DNA of 64,000 nucleotides from JAJRVM01 sp963700515. Its GTDB lineage: Bacteria > Planctomycetota > Planctomycetia > Pirellulales > Pirellulaceae. Of this stretch, positions 1-8,981 are shown in pieces. Both the position numbers and the translations under genes were made by a program. The stretch lies in assembly GCA_963700515.1 (NCBI GenBank), contig CAVOXY010000024.1, forward strand, positions 1 to 64,000. The letters are read 5' to 3'. Numbering within the stretch: position 1 is the first letter of the stretch; the number at the start of each line of letters is the position of its first letter. A model generated the notes under the pieces. It was not told the DNA's origin and did no database searches. It worked only from the letters and a program-made list of their open reading frames with translations.

Positions 1-280
1 TCTGCTTCGCATCCTCACGCGACTTGCCGTTCACATCGCACACCGCGAGCGCCTGGCAGGCGGGATTGGCGAGAAACGAGTGAACCAGGGAGCCGAAACA
101 ACCTTGCAGTCCTTTCCACCCTACGCCGATGAACCCCATGGCAATCCGTTCACTCGGCGCGGGACGCCCTGAACCAAGTACCGTGGCTGGCAAGATGAGC
201 GGAGTGCAGCAGGCAGCTATCCCCGCACGCACCCCGGAGCGCAAAAACTGCCGTCGATGAATCGTACGTCTACTTGTCAT
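1..280 (-). CDS. Gfo/Idh/MocA-family oxidoreductase, Tat-exported, N-terminal part
   Basis: The first 93 codons are in the window and the gene runs off the left edge. The protein opens with a twin-arginine signal (RRTIHRRQFLRSGVRAG, then a hydrophobic stretch). It continues into RIAMGFIGVGWKG, the nucleotide-binding loop of the Gfo/Idh/MocA family, and later shows LAVCDVNGKSRED, the usual end of the second Rossmann strand. Members are NAD(P)-dependent sugar or inositol dehydrogenases; exported versions are very common in planctomycetes. The substrate cannot be told. The start is the ATG at 278-280, just before the RR motif. Confidence 0.85.
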   Translation of the reverse strand, partial: MTSRRTIHRRQFLRSGVRAGIAACCTPLILPATVLGSGRPAPSERIAMGFIGVGWKGLQGCFGSLVHSFLANPACQALAVCDVNGKSREDAKQ

Positions 281-490
281 ATCAGTCCCCGGCAGGAGTC
301 ATGCTTGCGGTCCAACTCACCATCTTTCCGCAGGATCGGCTTAGAGCCTCATCCTTATCCACATCTCGCGTTCAGGGGTTTGCTGGGAAAGCGATCCGCA
401 GCCTATCACTCATGTCTCCACCGGGATAAGCCCGGCAGTGGACTTACGGGTCAGGACAATGCTTCCAGCCTATCCCACGCAATCGAGCGA

Positions 491-1311
491 CTACAGCTTG
501 CACGGTGCGCCATCCGGTGGAATTGCGCGGTGCATCGTCCAGAGGATCCCATTGACCAGCATGCGCCGAACTTCTTGTGCTCAAAACAGCTCATGAAAGT
601 GCCCCAACGTATTCCCGTACGAGCGGCCACCTTCCGCGTTGGGACGCTCGTAGCACCAAGCCACTATCTGCTGTTTACCTTTGACCGGAACCTCCAGAAT
701 CGACTTGGCCTCGGGCAGAAATTTCAGATTCAGATAATACTCATCGTTCAATGCAAATCCCTTCCAGCCGCGGCAGATGGGATGATCCGGAAGAATCTGT
801 TCGACCCTCGATTCGGACATGTTCTCTCAGCCCGGAAAATGAAACACTGAACAATCCACCCAGGTAGCTCAGATAACGATTGCCGAGTTCTTCATTGTTC
901 TGATCTTTCAACCCGGTCGCCCAATGGAGTGCGACTAACCCTACGCCACGCGTCATCAAGCTCTCGAATTGTTCGCGCTGGGCACCGCCCAGCAGAATTT
1001 CCGCGCCAGGACTGCTATAGAGTACGATCGCATTGACGCCTGAGAGGACCTTGGGGTCGGTTGGCCAGCCATCCGAAACCACTGCCTCCACGCCCTCGGT
1101 CTGCCGCAGGCACTTCGCCAACAACTCGCATTCCGGCAGGTAGAGATGCGTACCGGGCGGATGATCCGGCTGATGCCCGATCAACACGACCTTCTTGCCG
1201 GTGCGGCGGTTGATTCTGCCGCAGGTGTTTGACCCGCTTGGTCTCGCGAAGAGGTATCGCGTACAAAATCATGGCGGCCAATAAGCCACTCAACAATCCA
1301 ACACGTCGCAT
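491..1311 (-). CDS. ThuA-like domain protein, exported, frameshifted
   Basis: Read across three frame changes (near 1250, 820 and 580), this is one ThuA-like protein of about 270 residues. It starts with a short hydrophobic signal (MRRVGLLSGLLAAMILYAI). The body has KKVVLIGHQPDHPPGTH, a middle part with VGLVALHWATG, and PICRGWKGFALNDEYY. It ends with RRMLVNGILWTMHRA, the normal ThuA C-terminus. The family has a class I glutamine-amidotransferase-like fold, is named after trehalose utilisation, and is often found beside Gfo/Idh genes, as here. All family blocks are present in order, so sequence indels are more likely than true decay. Enzymatic function is unproven. Confidence 0.75.
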
Positions 1312-1708
1312 ACCAAACAATCGTTGCCAGACATTGCTCCGCGCATCACAATCACTCCGCCACACGTGGGAGAGAAAACAGGACTCGAACTCGACCCGTA
1401 ACCTACGCTCCTGGACAGCACATTGCAAGCGATTCAACAACAGAGCCCAGACATCGTGGCCAGCGGCACCCCTGGGTCTCGGAAACCGCGGAAGCCCAAA
1501 CCCCAACGGGCAACGCTGTAAAGCATGTCCTGTAGTCGAATTCGCCAGAATTCGGACAGATCTGGGCGGCCCTCGAAATCTGGCAACTTCAAAACGCTGT
1601 GGCAAGCGGAGCCACGCCGCGCCCCCGGTTTCTCGAAGCCTGACGACGTGCGATAATCGCAAGATCAAAGATCATGAGCTGACTTACTTCTCGCCGAGGA
1701 TTCCGACC
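1312..1708. other. Non-coding gap
   Basis: About 400 bases between the divergent ThuA-like and isomerase-like genes. It should hold both promoters, but I see no clear -35/-10 pair, no RNA gene and no protein with recognisable features. The open frames crossing it have no family resemblance. Confidence 0.4.
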
Positions 1709-2678
1709 ATGACTGACCGAGCTTTGAACCCGGCCCGTGCCGCTGTGTTGAATCGTCGCCATTTCATCGCCTCGGGCACGGCGGCCATGGTTGCTGCCGG
1801 TGCGATAGCGACAACTACCGGGCATCGGCGAGGAGTCTGCGTCTTCCCAGGTCGTCACTCCACCGGAAGGAAAACCAATTCTCTTGTCGTGCAAACTCTC
1901 CATGATCCCGGAGCAGCAGGCCGGTGAAGCGTTGGCAGATCGGCTGCGTTGCGCCGGGGAGGCAGGCTTCGACGGAGTCGACTTGGATGAAGCCGGGAAG
2001 TTCACACCCGAGCAAGCTCGTGATGCCGTGAGTGCATCGGGCGTGTTCGTGCACAACGCGATTAATCACGATCACTGGAAATTCCCATTGACCAGCCCTC
2101 ATGAAGAAGTCCGTGCCCAGGGACGTGCGAATGTTGAGCATTGTATTCGCGTGTCGCATGCGGCAGGTGGGAGTGGAGTGCTGTTGGTGGTGGGAGTAGG
2201 AAGTGACGGACCGGAGGAAGAAATTGCCGAGCGGTGCCGCAACGAGATCAAGAAGATGCTGCCGCTCGCGGCATCGCTAGGACAAATGATCCTGGTCGAG
2301 AATGTTTGGAATCATATGTTTTACGATCATGACGCACCGCCGGATCAAAGTGCCGAACGGTTTGTGAAGTTCATCGACAGCTTCAACAGCCCGTGGGTCG
2401 GCATGTATTACGATCTGGGCAACCACTGGAAATATGGCCAACCGGGTCAATGGCTCGCGCCAGTTCGGCAGGCGGCCGTGAAACTGGATGTCAAGGGCTT
2501 CAGTCGAGCCGACAATCAGTTCACCGACATTGGTGCGGGAGATCTCCCGTGGGCCCAGGTGCGCGAAGCGTTGGCCGATATCGGTTTCACTGGCTGGGTC
2601 ACCGCTGAGGTCGGCGGGGGAGACGTGAAACGGCTCACCCAGGTGCGCGAACAGATGCAGAAAGCCTTCGGCGTGTAA
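1709..2678 (+). CDS. Sugar phosphate isomerase/epimerase-like TIM-barrel protein, Tat-exported, one frameshift
   Basis: The N-terminus has a Tat signal (LNRRHFIASGTAAMVAAGAIA). After a frame change at about 1830-1880 the rest is a xylose-isomerase-like TIM barrel: LSCKLSMIPE, GFDGVDLDEAG, VLLVVGVGSDGPEEE, LVENVWNHMF, GMYYDLGNHWKYG and KLDVKGFSR. The Glu of VENVWN and the Asp/His of YDLGNH sit where the family binds its metal. Such proteins (AP endonuclease 2 superfamily) isomerise or epimerise sugars or inositols. Exported copies beside Gfo/Idh and ThuA proteins are a planctomycete habit. The substrate is unknown. The start ATG at 1709 is the one in frame with the RR signal. Confidence 0.82.
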
Positions 2679-2681
2679 TTC

Positions 2682-2788
2682 AGGTTTCCACCAGCTCCAT
2701 GCCGGTGGGACCACAACTGGCCAGCTACCACCGCCCCAACAGGTTTCCACCGGCTCCATGCCGGTGGGACCACAACTGGCCAGCTACC
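2682..2788 (+). repeat. REP-like hairpin repeat, type I, two copies
   Basis: Two direct copies, about 56 bases apart, directly after the stop of the isomerase-like gene. The second copy (about 2744-2788) is a stem CCACCGGC, loop TCCAT, stem GCCGGTGG, followed by a conserved 21-base tail with the core ACAACTGGCC and ending GCTACC. The first copy has one stem mismatch (CCACCAGC). The same stem length, loop length and tail occur in the arrays at 2836-4985 (opposite strand) and 59148-59872. Confidence 0.85.
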
Positions 2789-2835
2789 TCATGCATCTCC
2801 ATTCCACTCCAACAACGTGTGGTGTGGGCTCCCTT

Positions 2836-3004
2836 GGTAGCGGACCAGTTGTCGTCCCACCGAGACGGGCTCGGTGGAAACGTGTGGAGGATGCGTCGCT
2901 TGGTAGCGGACCAGTTGTCGTCCCACCGAGACGGGCTCGGTGGAAACGTGTGGAGGATGCGCGCGTGTGGTAGCGGACCAGTTGTCGTCCCACCGAGACG
3001 GGCT
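2836..3004 (-). repeat. REP-like hairpin repeat, type II, left array (2 full copies plus half of an interrupted one)
   Basis: Tandem units of 66-67 bases starting with GGTAGC at 2836, 2902 and 2969. On the minus strand each is a stem CCACCGAG, loop CCCGT, stem CTCGGTGG and a 21-base tail with ACAACTGGTC, ending GCTACC. The third unit is cut in its loop at 3004 by the IS element and resumes at 4646. Confidence 0.9.
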
Positions 3005-4645
3005 CTCACTGTACCACACAAGTTCGAAGGCCAAAAAAAAATTCCGGGTTATGTGGGAACCGGACACTGTGGGCCGAACGCGTCCCAAGCGTTGGCGAAG
3101 TCATACACTCGCTGAAGGCCTAACCAGAGAGTTTGCGTTCCGGGTTGAGTTGTCTTGCGGGACACGTAGCCGCCCAGGGATGCGATCATACGAATCATTT
3201 CGTTGAGGGACGGCGGTTCGCTTTGGGGCTGCTCCTTGTGGATGATGGTGTAGACGGCCTTCCATTCGCTATCGCTGAAAATAATGTCGCAAGGCAGGTC
3301 GGGGCACTCTCGTCCGATGCGACAGAGGTAGAGAATCTTCCAAGCGATCACACTGTAAATCGCCAGGCAATTCTCCAGGCGATTCATGGTCTCAAAATAA
3401 CGTTCCTGGATCCGGCAGCCCGATTTCAAAGTTCGAAAGTAAATTTCAATCTGCCATCGGTGACAGTAATAGTGGACGATCGCCTGGACTTTCTCCAACG
3501 TGTGGATGGGTAACGAAGTGATCAGCAACCATTGAATCGGAGGCTCGCCGTCCGGTGGCGACAACTCCTCAACGAGCACCACGTTATACGTCAGAGATGG
3601 ACGGCGAGGACCGTTGCGAGGCGAGCGAATGGTGACGGTGGTGGCGCGGACTTCGACTTCGGCGAGACGACCTTCGCGTGAGGATTTGCGTGGAGACTTG
3701 GTCTTCACGTTGGTCTTCTGAGTCCGCTTACTAACATCAACGGTGTAGCGAAAGAGACACGGCGTACTCCGCACTCTCGCCAGCAACTTGTGTTCGCCAT
3801 CCTCCACGTCGAGATTGCGATCACTTGTCGCCCGAACCAGGATCTCAAGTCGACTGCCATCTTCTGTCTCACGAGGTTCAGCCAACACCTCGTAAATGTC
3901 CGACTCACTGTCGCCCATGACGACACACTGCGTTTCCGGACACTGCGTGGCAACTTCCCTCGCGGCGCGCACTCCTTCGAGCCAACGAAAACTCTCTTTT
4001 TCTTCAATCGGCTTGCCCCGTATATCCTCTCGCTTTTGTGCCGCAGTACGCTCGGTATGGATCGCCTCTCGCACCCAGTGTGTGTGCCACACCTTACCTA
4101 ACGCGGTTCCCTCCGTATTGAAGGCCATCAAGGGATGGTAAAAGCTGCCGCGACGCGAGTTATGGGTAAGAGGCCCCGCACCTGTCACTTGCTGAGAAGG
4201 ACGTGTCAAGTCGAGTTCCGTGGTGTCTTGGACAAGCAATACCACGTCGCACTGCCGGATTCGCTCCAGCGTCGCCTGACGATGTGGTTCTGTGAGCTTT
4301 CCCGGCGAGACCTTCGAATTGCTCATGAAGCGATAGACGGCTTCCATCTCGGCCCGGCCGTTGCTCGCTGCGGGAATCGATGAGCAACAGTGCTTTCCCA
4401 GTTGATCAGCGATTAGAACGACGCGATTAGTCAGACGCTGGTCATTGAAATCAATGCCAGCAAACTCTTCCCCGAAACCAGTGGCCACCAAGGTCGTGTC
4501 TCCCTACGCAAATTCACACTTGCCTCCATTCAATCCCTCGAGGACTTCGGGTAGATCTTTTACCACAACTCAATGCTTCGCAGGCCGCCAGACAAAGTCC
4601 AGCCTCCCCGCACAAAAAACCGGAAAACTTATGTGGTACGATGAG
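3005..4645 (-). mobile_element. IS4-family insertion sequence (IS50/Tn5-like), complete, 1641 bp
   Basis: The left end begins CTCACTGTACCACACAAGTT and the right end, read inward, CTCATCGTACCACATAAGTT, so the terminal inverted repeats match at 17 of 20 positions. The 9-base sequence AGACGGGCT stands directly outside both ends (2996-3004 and 4646-4654), a perfect target duplication of the size usual for this family. Removing the element and one duplicate restores a perfect type II hairpin, so the insertion hit the loop of a repeat unit. One transposase gene fills most of the element. Confidence 0.93.
3049..4491 (-). CDS. IS4-family DDE transposase
   Basis: An intact protein of 480 residues, close to the length of Tn5 transposase. 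It has the N-terminal domain of the Tn5 group (FAGIDFNDQRLTNRV, with AEMEAVYRFMSN), a first catalytic Asp in LLVQDTTELDL, a second in VMGDSESDIYE, and the Glu in YCHRWQIEIYFRTLKSG. The last carries the family signature Y-x2-R-x3-E-x6-K exactly. It catalyses cut-and-paste transposition at the element's terminal repeats. The start is TTG at 4491 with AGGGAG about 8 bases upstream. There is no frameshift, so the element may still be active. Confidence 0.95.
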   Translation of the reverse strand: MVATGFGEEFAGIDFNDQRLTNRVVLIADQLGKHCCSSIPAASNGRAEMEAVYRFMSNSKVSPGKLTEPHRQATLERIRQCDVVLLVQDTTELDLTRPSQQVTGAGPLTHNSRRGSFYHPLMAFNTEGTALGKVWHTHWVREAIHTERTAAQKREDIRGKPIEEKESFRWLEGVRAAREVATQCPETQCVVMGDSESDIYEVLAEPRETEDGSRLEILVRATSDRNLDVEDGEHKLLARVRSTPCLFRYTVDVSKRTQKTNVKTKSPRKSSREGRLAEVEVRATTVTIRSPRNGPRRPSLTYNVVLVEELSPPDGEPPIQWLLITSLPIHTLEKVQAIVHYYCHRWQIEIYFRTLKSGCRIQERYFETMNRLENCLAIYSVIAWKILYLCRIGRECPDLPCDIIFSDSEWKAVYTIIHKEQPQSEPPSLNEMIRMIASLGGYVSRKTTQPGTQTLWLGLQRVYDFANAWDAFGPQCPVPT

Positions 4646-4985
4646 AGACGGGCTCGGTGGAAACGGGATATTTGCGGCGGGTGGTAGCGGACCAGTTGTC
4701 GTCCCACCGAGGCGGGCTCGGTGGAAACGGGATGTTTGCGGCGGGCGGTAGCGGACCAGTTGTCGTCCCACCGAGGCGGGCTCGGTGGAAACGGGATATT
4801 TGCGGCGGGTGGTAGCGGACCAGTTGTCGTCCCACCGAGGCGGGCTCGGTGGAAACGGGATGTTTGCGGCGGGTGGTAGCGGACCAGTTGTCGTCCCACC
4901 GAGGCGGGCTCGGTGGAAACGGGATGTTTGCGGCGGGTGGTAGCGGACCAGTTGTCGTCCCACCGAGGCGGGCTCGGTGGAAACG
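4646..4985 (-). repeat. REP-like hairpin repeat, type II, right array (interrupted half plus 5 full copies)
   Basis: The half unit at 4646-4682 completes the unit broken by the IS. Full units start with GGTAGC at 4683, 4747, 4811, 4875 and 4939, a regular 64-base period. The stem and tail equal those of the left array; the loop differs by one base (GCGGG instead of ACGGG on the plus strand). Between hairpins lies a 20-base linker of the kind GGGATGTTTGCGGCGGGT. Confidence 0.92.
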
Positions 4986-4999
4986 TGTTGACGTGCGCT

Positions 5000-5085
5000 G
5001 GCAAGTAACAAGCAACAAGTAACAAGTAACAAGCAACAAGTAACAAGCAACGAATGACGAATGACGAATGACGAATGACAACCAA
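5000..5085. repeat. Heptamer tandem repeats (AACAAGT and GAATGAC types)
   Basis: About eight units of a 7-base repeat AACAAGT/AACAAGC run into four units of GAATGAC. Read on the other strand these are TTACTTG and TCATTCG, variants of the TCATTGG and TTACTGG heptamers seen at five other places in the window. It sits at the 3' end of the hybrid kinase gene. Confidence 0.9.
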
Positions 5086-5094
5086 CCTATAATT

Positions 5095-6273
5095 TTGCCA
5101 TCGGGCAGAGAGGCTTGTGGGACTGCGGATGCATCCAGCGTTGGTTCCGGCTGGTTATCCTTGAGGAGCACGGTAAATTTGCTCCCCACTTGCCACTCGC
5201 TGTCGATCAGGATATCACCGCCGTAGAGGCGGGCGATCTTCCTGACGATGGAGAGGCCCAGGCCGGTACCTGGCACATCTCGCGTATGAGGCGTTTTGAC
5301 GCGCACGAATTCGTCGCAGAGCCGATCCAGTGCGGTGGGTGGAATCCCCCAGCCGGTATCAGAAACGCCGATCGAGACGTGTCAGGCCGTTACGGTCCAG
5401 GTTGACGTGGACTTCGCCGCCAGGTCGGTTGTACTTGATCGCATTGGAGATCAAGTTCTGCAACACCATTTGCAGTTCGTCTTCGACCGCGTTCATCAAC
5501 AACGGTGCATCTCTGTGTAGTGTCATCGTGACGCCGAAGCCTGTCGCCTGCTGCGTGAACATCTCGATGGTGTTGCGAGCGATGTCGACGACGTCGATGC
5601 GGGCCAGTTCTCGATTCCTGGATTTCGACTCCACGGTCGTCATCTGCAGCAGATCGTGAATCAGACGCCGCATGCCGGCCAGTCGATCCTGGCTTCGGTC
5701 GACCACTTCGCTGTAAGCCTCCAAGTGCTCGCCTTGGGACCGGTTCTTGATCAGCTCGAGGTAGCCATCGATGGCGTTGAGCGGTGCCTGCAATTCATGG
5801 CTCAGCGTGCGCATGAACTGCAGTCGAACCTTGTTTCGTTCGTCTGCCAGACGGCGCGCCTGCTTGGCGAGCACGAGCCGGACGGCTGCCTTCTTCACCG
5901 TATTGCGCAGTTCATCGGGCGTAAACGGCTTGGCCAGGAAATCATATGCGCCGCGTTTTACGGCGCGGACGGCGGTTTCAATGGAAGCGTAGGCGGTGAT
6001 CATGATCGTCAACATGTCACCACACTTGCCGTCGACGCGATCGAGCAGGTCGAGCCCACTGATGCCGGGCATCTTGTGGTCCAAGATCAGTATGTCGGGC
6101 GGCTTCTGGAAGATCTTTTCCAACGCCGATTCACCGCAGTCCGCTTCGTCGATCTCCAGGTCGGCAAAAGCATCGATGTCGGGAACCTCGACGCGGAAAT
6201 CACGCAGCACACGGCGGACTCCCAATCGCATCCCCAGTTCGTCATCCGTAACTAGAACCCGCAAAGTCTCCAT
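5095..6273 (-). CDS. Receiver-histidine kinase hybrid, frameshifted
   Basis: An N-terminal receiver domain (LRVLVTDDELG, phospho-acceptor Asp in ILILDHKMPG, Lys in FLAKPFTPDEL) is joined by a helix to a HisKA domain with the H-box FMRTLSHELQAPLNAI and to an ATPase domain with LQNLISNAIKYN. After a frame change near 5380 it continues GVSDTGWGIP and GTGLGLSIVRKIARLYGG. It probably receives phosphate on the receiver and passes it on from His. It starts 4 bases from the stop of the preceding receiver gene. The conserved part ends near 5100, but the frame stays open through the heptamers and hairpin repeats to a stop at 4629, so the true C-terminus is uncertain. Confidence 0.8.
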
Positions 6274-6277
6274 GGTG

Positions 6278-6716
6278 TCACCTATCCAGCAACCGGCTCA
6301 CTTGGCCGGCCAATTGATCGAATCGAATCGGCTTGGCCAGCACCGCATCCGCTTGAATCCAAGTACGTTGATCGCCCCGGAGCGATTCGAAATCGTATCC
6401 GGTCAGGGCGCTGGCCGAAGTTACCACAATGATCGGTGTGTCGGGGTACCGCTGCTTGATCTCATGGCACGAGCGCGAATCCCGAGTCGCTCTCTTCCAT
6501 CATTAAATCGACGACCGCCAGCGCCGGTGTGTGCGTTTCCAGTTGCAGGATCGCTTGCGCTCGCGACTCGGCAGTCACCACGTCGAATCCCAAGGATTTG
6601 AACACGGTTGCATGCTGGAACAGGAAATCGGGATCGTCATCGGCGATCAGGACCAAGCGCGTGTCGATGGGGTCGGTTTGCTCGTCAGGGATGCAGTGGG
6701 TGGTGGTGTTTGACAT
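6278..6716 (-). CDS. Single-domain response regulator, one frameshift
   Basis: A receiver domain of about 145 residues: LVLIADDDPDFLFQHATVF (acidic pocket), ALAVVDLMMEESDSG (acceptor Asp), then after a frame change near 6470 HEIKQRYPDTPIIVVTSASAL and ADAVLAKPIRFDQL (conserved Lys). There is no output domain, so it likely relays phosphate in the chain with the kinases on both sides. The frame is open up to an ATG at 6749, but that ATG lies inside a heptamer repeat; the ATG at 6716 (MSNTTTHC) is the likelier start. Confidence 0.75.
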
Positions 6717-6737
6717 GGGAGGATCCGTTGCTATTGG

Positions 6738-6790
6738 ATGGTTAGTCATTGGTTACTGGTTAGTGGTTAGTGGTTATGTGTGGTTATGTG
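6738..6790. repeat. Degenerate heptamer repeat (GGTTACT/GGTTAGT/GGTTATG)
   Basis: A short, decayed array of 7-base units between the H-cluster kinase gene and the receiver gene. It belongs to the TTACTGG subtype of the heptamer family. Confidence 0.6.
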
Positions 6791-6844
6791 GTCACGGAGC
6801 ACGTTCATTCCGTATTCCGGATTCGTGGCTGGGGCGTGCCTTCC

Positions 6845-8833
6845 TCAGTGCCGGGGCAGTCGGACGGTAAACGTGGTGCCGGTTGGTCCGTTGGCCGGAT
6901 CGGCATTGGTCTCGACGGTGATGTCACCACAGTGCATCTTGACGATCCCATAGGAGACGCTCAGGCCGAGCCCGGTTCCCTTTCCCGGTTGTTTGGTCGT
7001 GAAGAACGGCTCAAAAATCTTCTTCAAGGTCTCTTTCTCGATGCCGGTGCCCGTATCGCTCACACTCAGATCCGCACGCAGTCGTCATCGCCCCAGCAGC
7101 GGACCACGACACGTCCCGGGCGGCGAGGTGGCAGCCAACGCGTTGTTAACCAGGTTGGTGATCACCTGTGCGATTTGTTCCTTGTCGATATCGACTCGCG
7201 GGTCTTCGATCGCGTTCTCCACCGATCAGCTCAATTCCCTCGGGCGCACGGCAGCGGTGCCACGACGTGTTGGACCAGCTGGACGATGTCGGCCGGGTAT
7301 TTCACGACGCGATTTTGCCGAGCGAAATGGAGCAGGCCGCCCACGATGTGTTTGCAGCGATCCGCCTGTTCGACAATCATCTGGATATCTTCGTACTTCT
7401 GATCCTTCTCCGTGCAATCGTCCAGCAGCAGGTGGGCGTACATCAGGACGATGCCCAGCGGGTTGTTTACCTCATGGGCGATGCCCGCTGCCAGTTGTCC
7501 CATGCTGGCCAGTTTCTCGGAATGCATCAAGGCTTCCTGTGCGCTGGCCAGTTTGTGATGCGAATCCTCCAGTTCGCGATTGGCTTGGCTGAGTCGATCG
7601 ATGGTGTGGGGCAGGCACATTTCGTTTTCCGCCAGTCCCCGATAGATGGCCACCGCGTGTTCTCGACACGTTTCGTAGCCGCAGGCACCGCAATTCAGCT
7701 CGTCTTCCGGCGAAGGTTTCCCGAGCTGCGTCAGGATCTTCTGAAGTTCGTTTTCACCCGGCTGTGAAATCCGCTGGTCGTTGGCGCAGAACACTCTGTG
7801 CAACGGTATCGTAGCCGCTGCCGCGACGTCGCTCTGCCAGGTCTCCATGTCCATCGATTCCATCCTCTGGCAGACAAAATCGCTGACCCGTTGGCGTCGC
7901 AAGAAGAGGGGCAAGTCGGCCGTCATGCCGGCGCCCATGATGCAGCCTTCGCAGCAGAGCACCTCCAGCAACTTGGCTTCCAGGTTTCCATCGGCGAATT
8001 CCTGGATCGCTTCGCGTACGTGGGATTGTCCTTGCGTGGCGATGATTTCGCCGGTCATCAGGTCTTCCCGGAAGCCGGCTGCCTGCAACGCTCCACGACT
8101 GACCGGATAGAGCGCACCGGAGCCACCGTGCGGCGGATCGAAATCGCTCGGCACCACGGCGTTCTCGTCGGCAAGTTCCTCCCGGAGGACATCACGAAGT
8201 TCGCGAAACGTCAGCACCGCATCGATCTCACCCGCAATTGTGGATCTTCGGCCTCCGATCTTCTTCGCGATACAGGGTCCGATGAACACGATGGTCAATT
8301 CCCCTGCCGACTGCGATCGCAAGTATCGAGCCAGGGCGATCATGGGTGAGACGATCGGAGCCAGGCTGTCGACCAGTTCGGGATGGTACCGCTGCACGTA
8401 GCCGACGATCGCCGGACAGGCGGTGGAAATGTATCGGTGTCCGTTGGTGTGTGGCGAGCAACCGTTTGTACTGGGCGGCAGTCATGTCGGCGCCAAAGGC
8501 GACCTCGTGCACGCTGTGGAATCCCAAGGCCCTCAGTTGTCCGACCAGGTGCCGATAGTCGAGGTCGACGAATTCAGCAGGAAAACTGGGTGCCAGGCAG
8601 GCCGCCACGGGGCGGGATGAACTGAGCAGAGCTTTGACTTCCTCGATCGAACTGACCACTTGTTTGGCGTGCTTGGCACAGACGCGAACGCAGTTGCCAC
8701 AGGCAATGCACCGTTCAGCCACGATCCGTGCCTGGCCGTTTTCGATCCGGATGGCTTTGGCGGGACATTCACGCACGCACGTGTAGCAGACGCGGCAGCG
8801 ATCGGGGATGGTGTGAACGTAGGCGGCGGTCAT
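6845..8833 (-). CDS. hydS: Histidine kinase with fused sensory [FeFe]-hydrogenase (H-cluster) domain, frameshifted
   Basis: Domains in order: two [4Fe-4S] ferredoxin motifs (CRVCYTCVRECP, CIACGNCVRVCA); an H-cluster domain with motifs ISTACPAIVGYV, GPCIAKKI and EVLCCEGCIMGAG; an extra Fe-S motif CGACGYETCREHAV; a HisKA domain (LAAGIAHEVNNPLGIV); and an ATPase domain ending GKGTGLGLSVSYGIVKMH. In the first H-cluster motif the first Cys of the catalytic TSCCP is Ala, as described for sensory hydrogenases. This matches the histidine-kinase-linked group C1 of the [FeFe]-hydrogenase classification. It probably senses H2 or redox state and phosphorylates the neighbouring receivers. At least three frame changes (near 8420, 7250 and 7070) and a compensating pair near 8240 are seen. 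The symbol is by analogy. Confidence 0.85.
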
Positions 8834-8840
8834 GGGGGAT

Positions 8841-8955
8841 CAGTCATTGCAGGTCATTGGTCATTGGTCATTGGTCATTGGTCATTGGTCATTAGTCATT
8901 GGTCATTGGTCATTGGTCATTCGGCATTGGTCATTGGTCATTGGTCATTGGCTCA
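8841..8955. repeat. Heptamer tandem repeat (TCATTGG)
   Basis: About fifteen near-perfect units of the 7-base repeat TCATTGG, with single variants TTAGTCA and TTCGGCA. It fills the gap between hydA and the H-cluster kinase gene, right upstream of the kinase start. No clear ribosome-binding site is left in front of that ATG. Confidence 0.95.
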
Positions 8956-8981
8956 GTCATCTCGTACTTGCACACCATCCT

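Noticed and set aside
257..850. 197-residue protein on the plus strand
   Set aside because: It lies opposite the ThuA-like gene and has no recognisable features.
1350..1420. tRNA gene on the minus strand
   Set aside because: GTTCGAGTCC resembles a T-loop, but the stem does not pair and no matching acceptor or D-arm is found.
1229..1708. N-terminal extension of the TIM-barrel protein
   Set aside because: Codons before 1709 look random, and the Tat signal starts just after 1709.
4514..5085. Proteins rich in RARLGGTTTGPLP
   Set aside because: They are translations of the hairpin repeats and heptamers in several frames at once.
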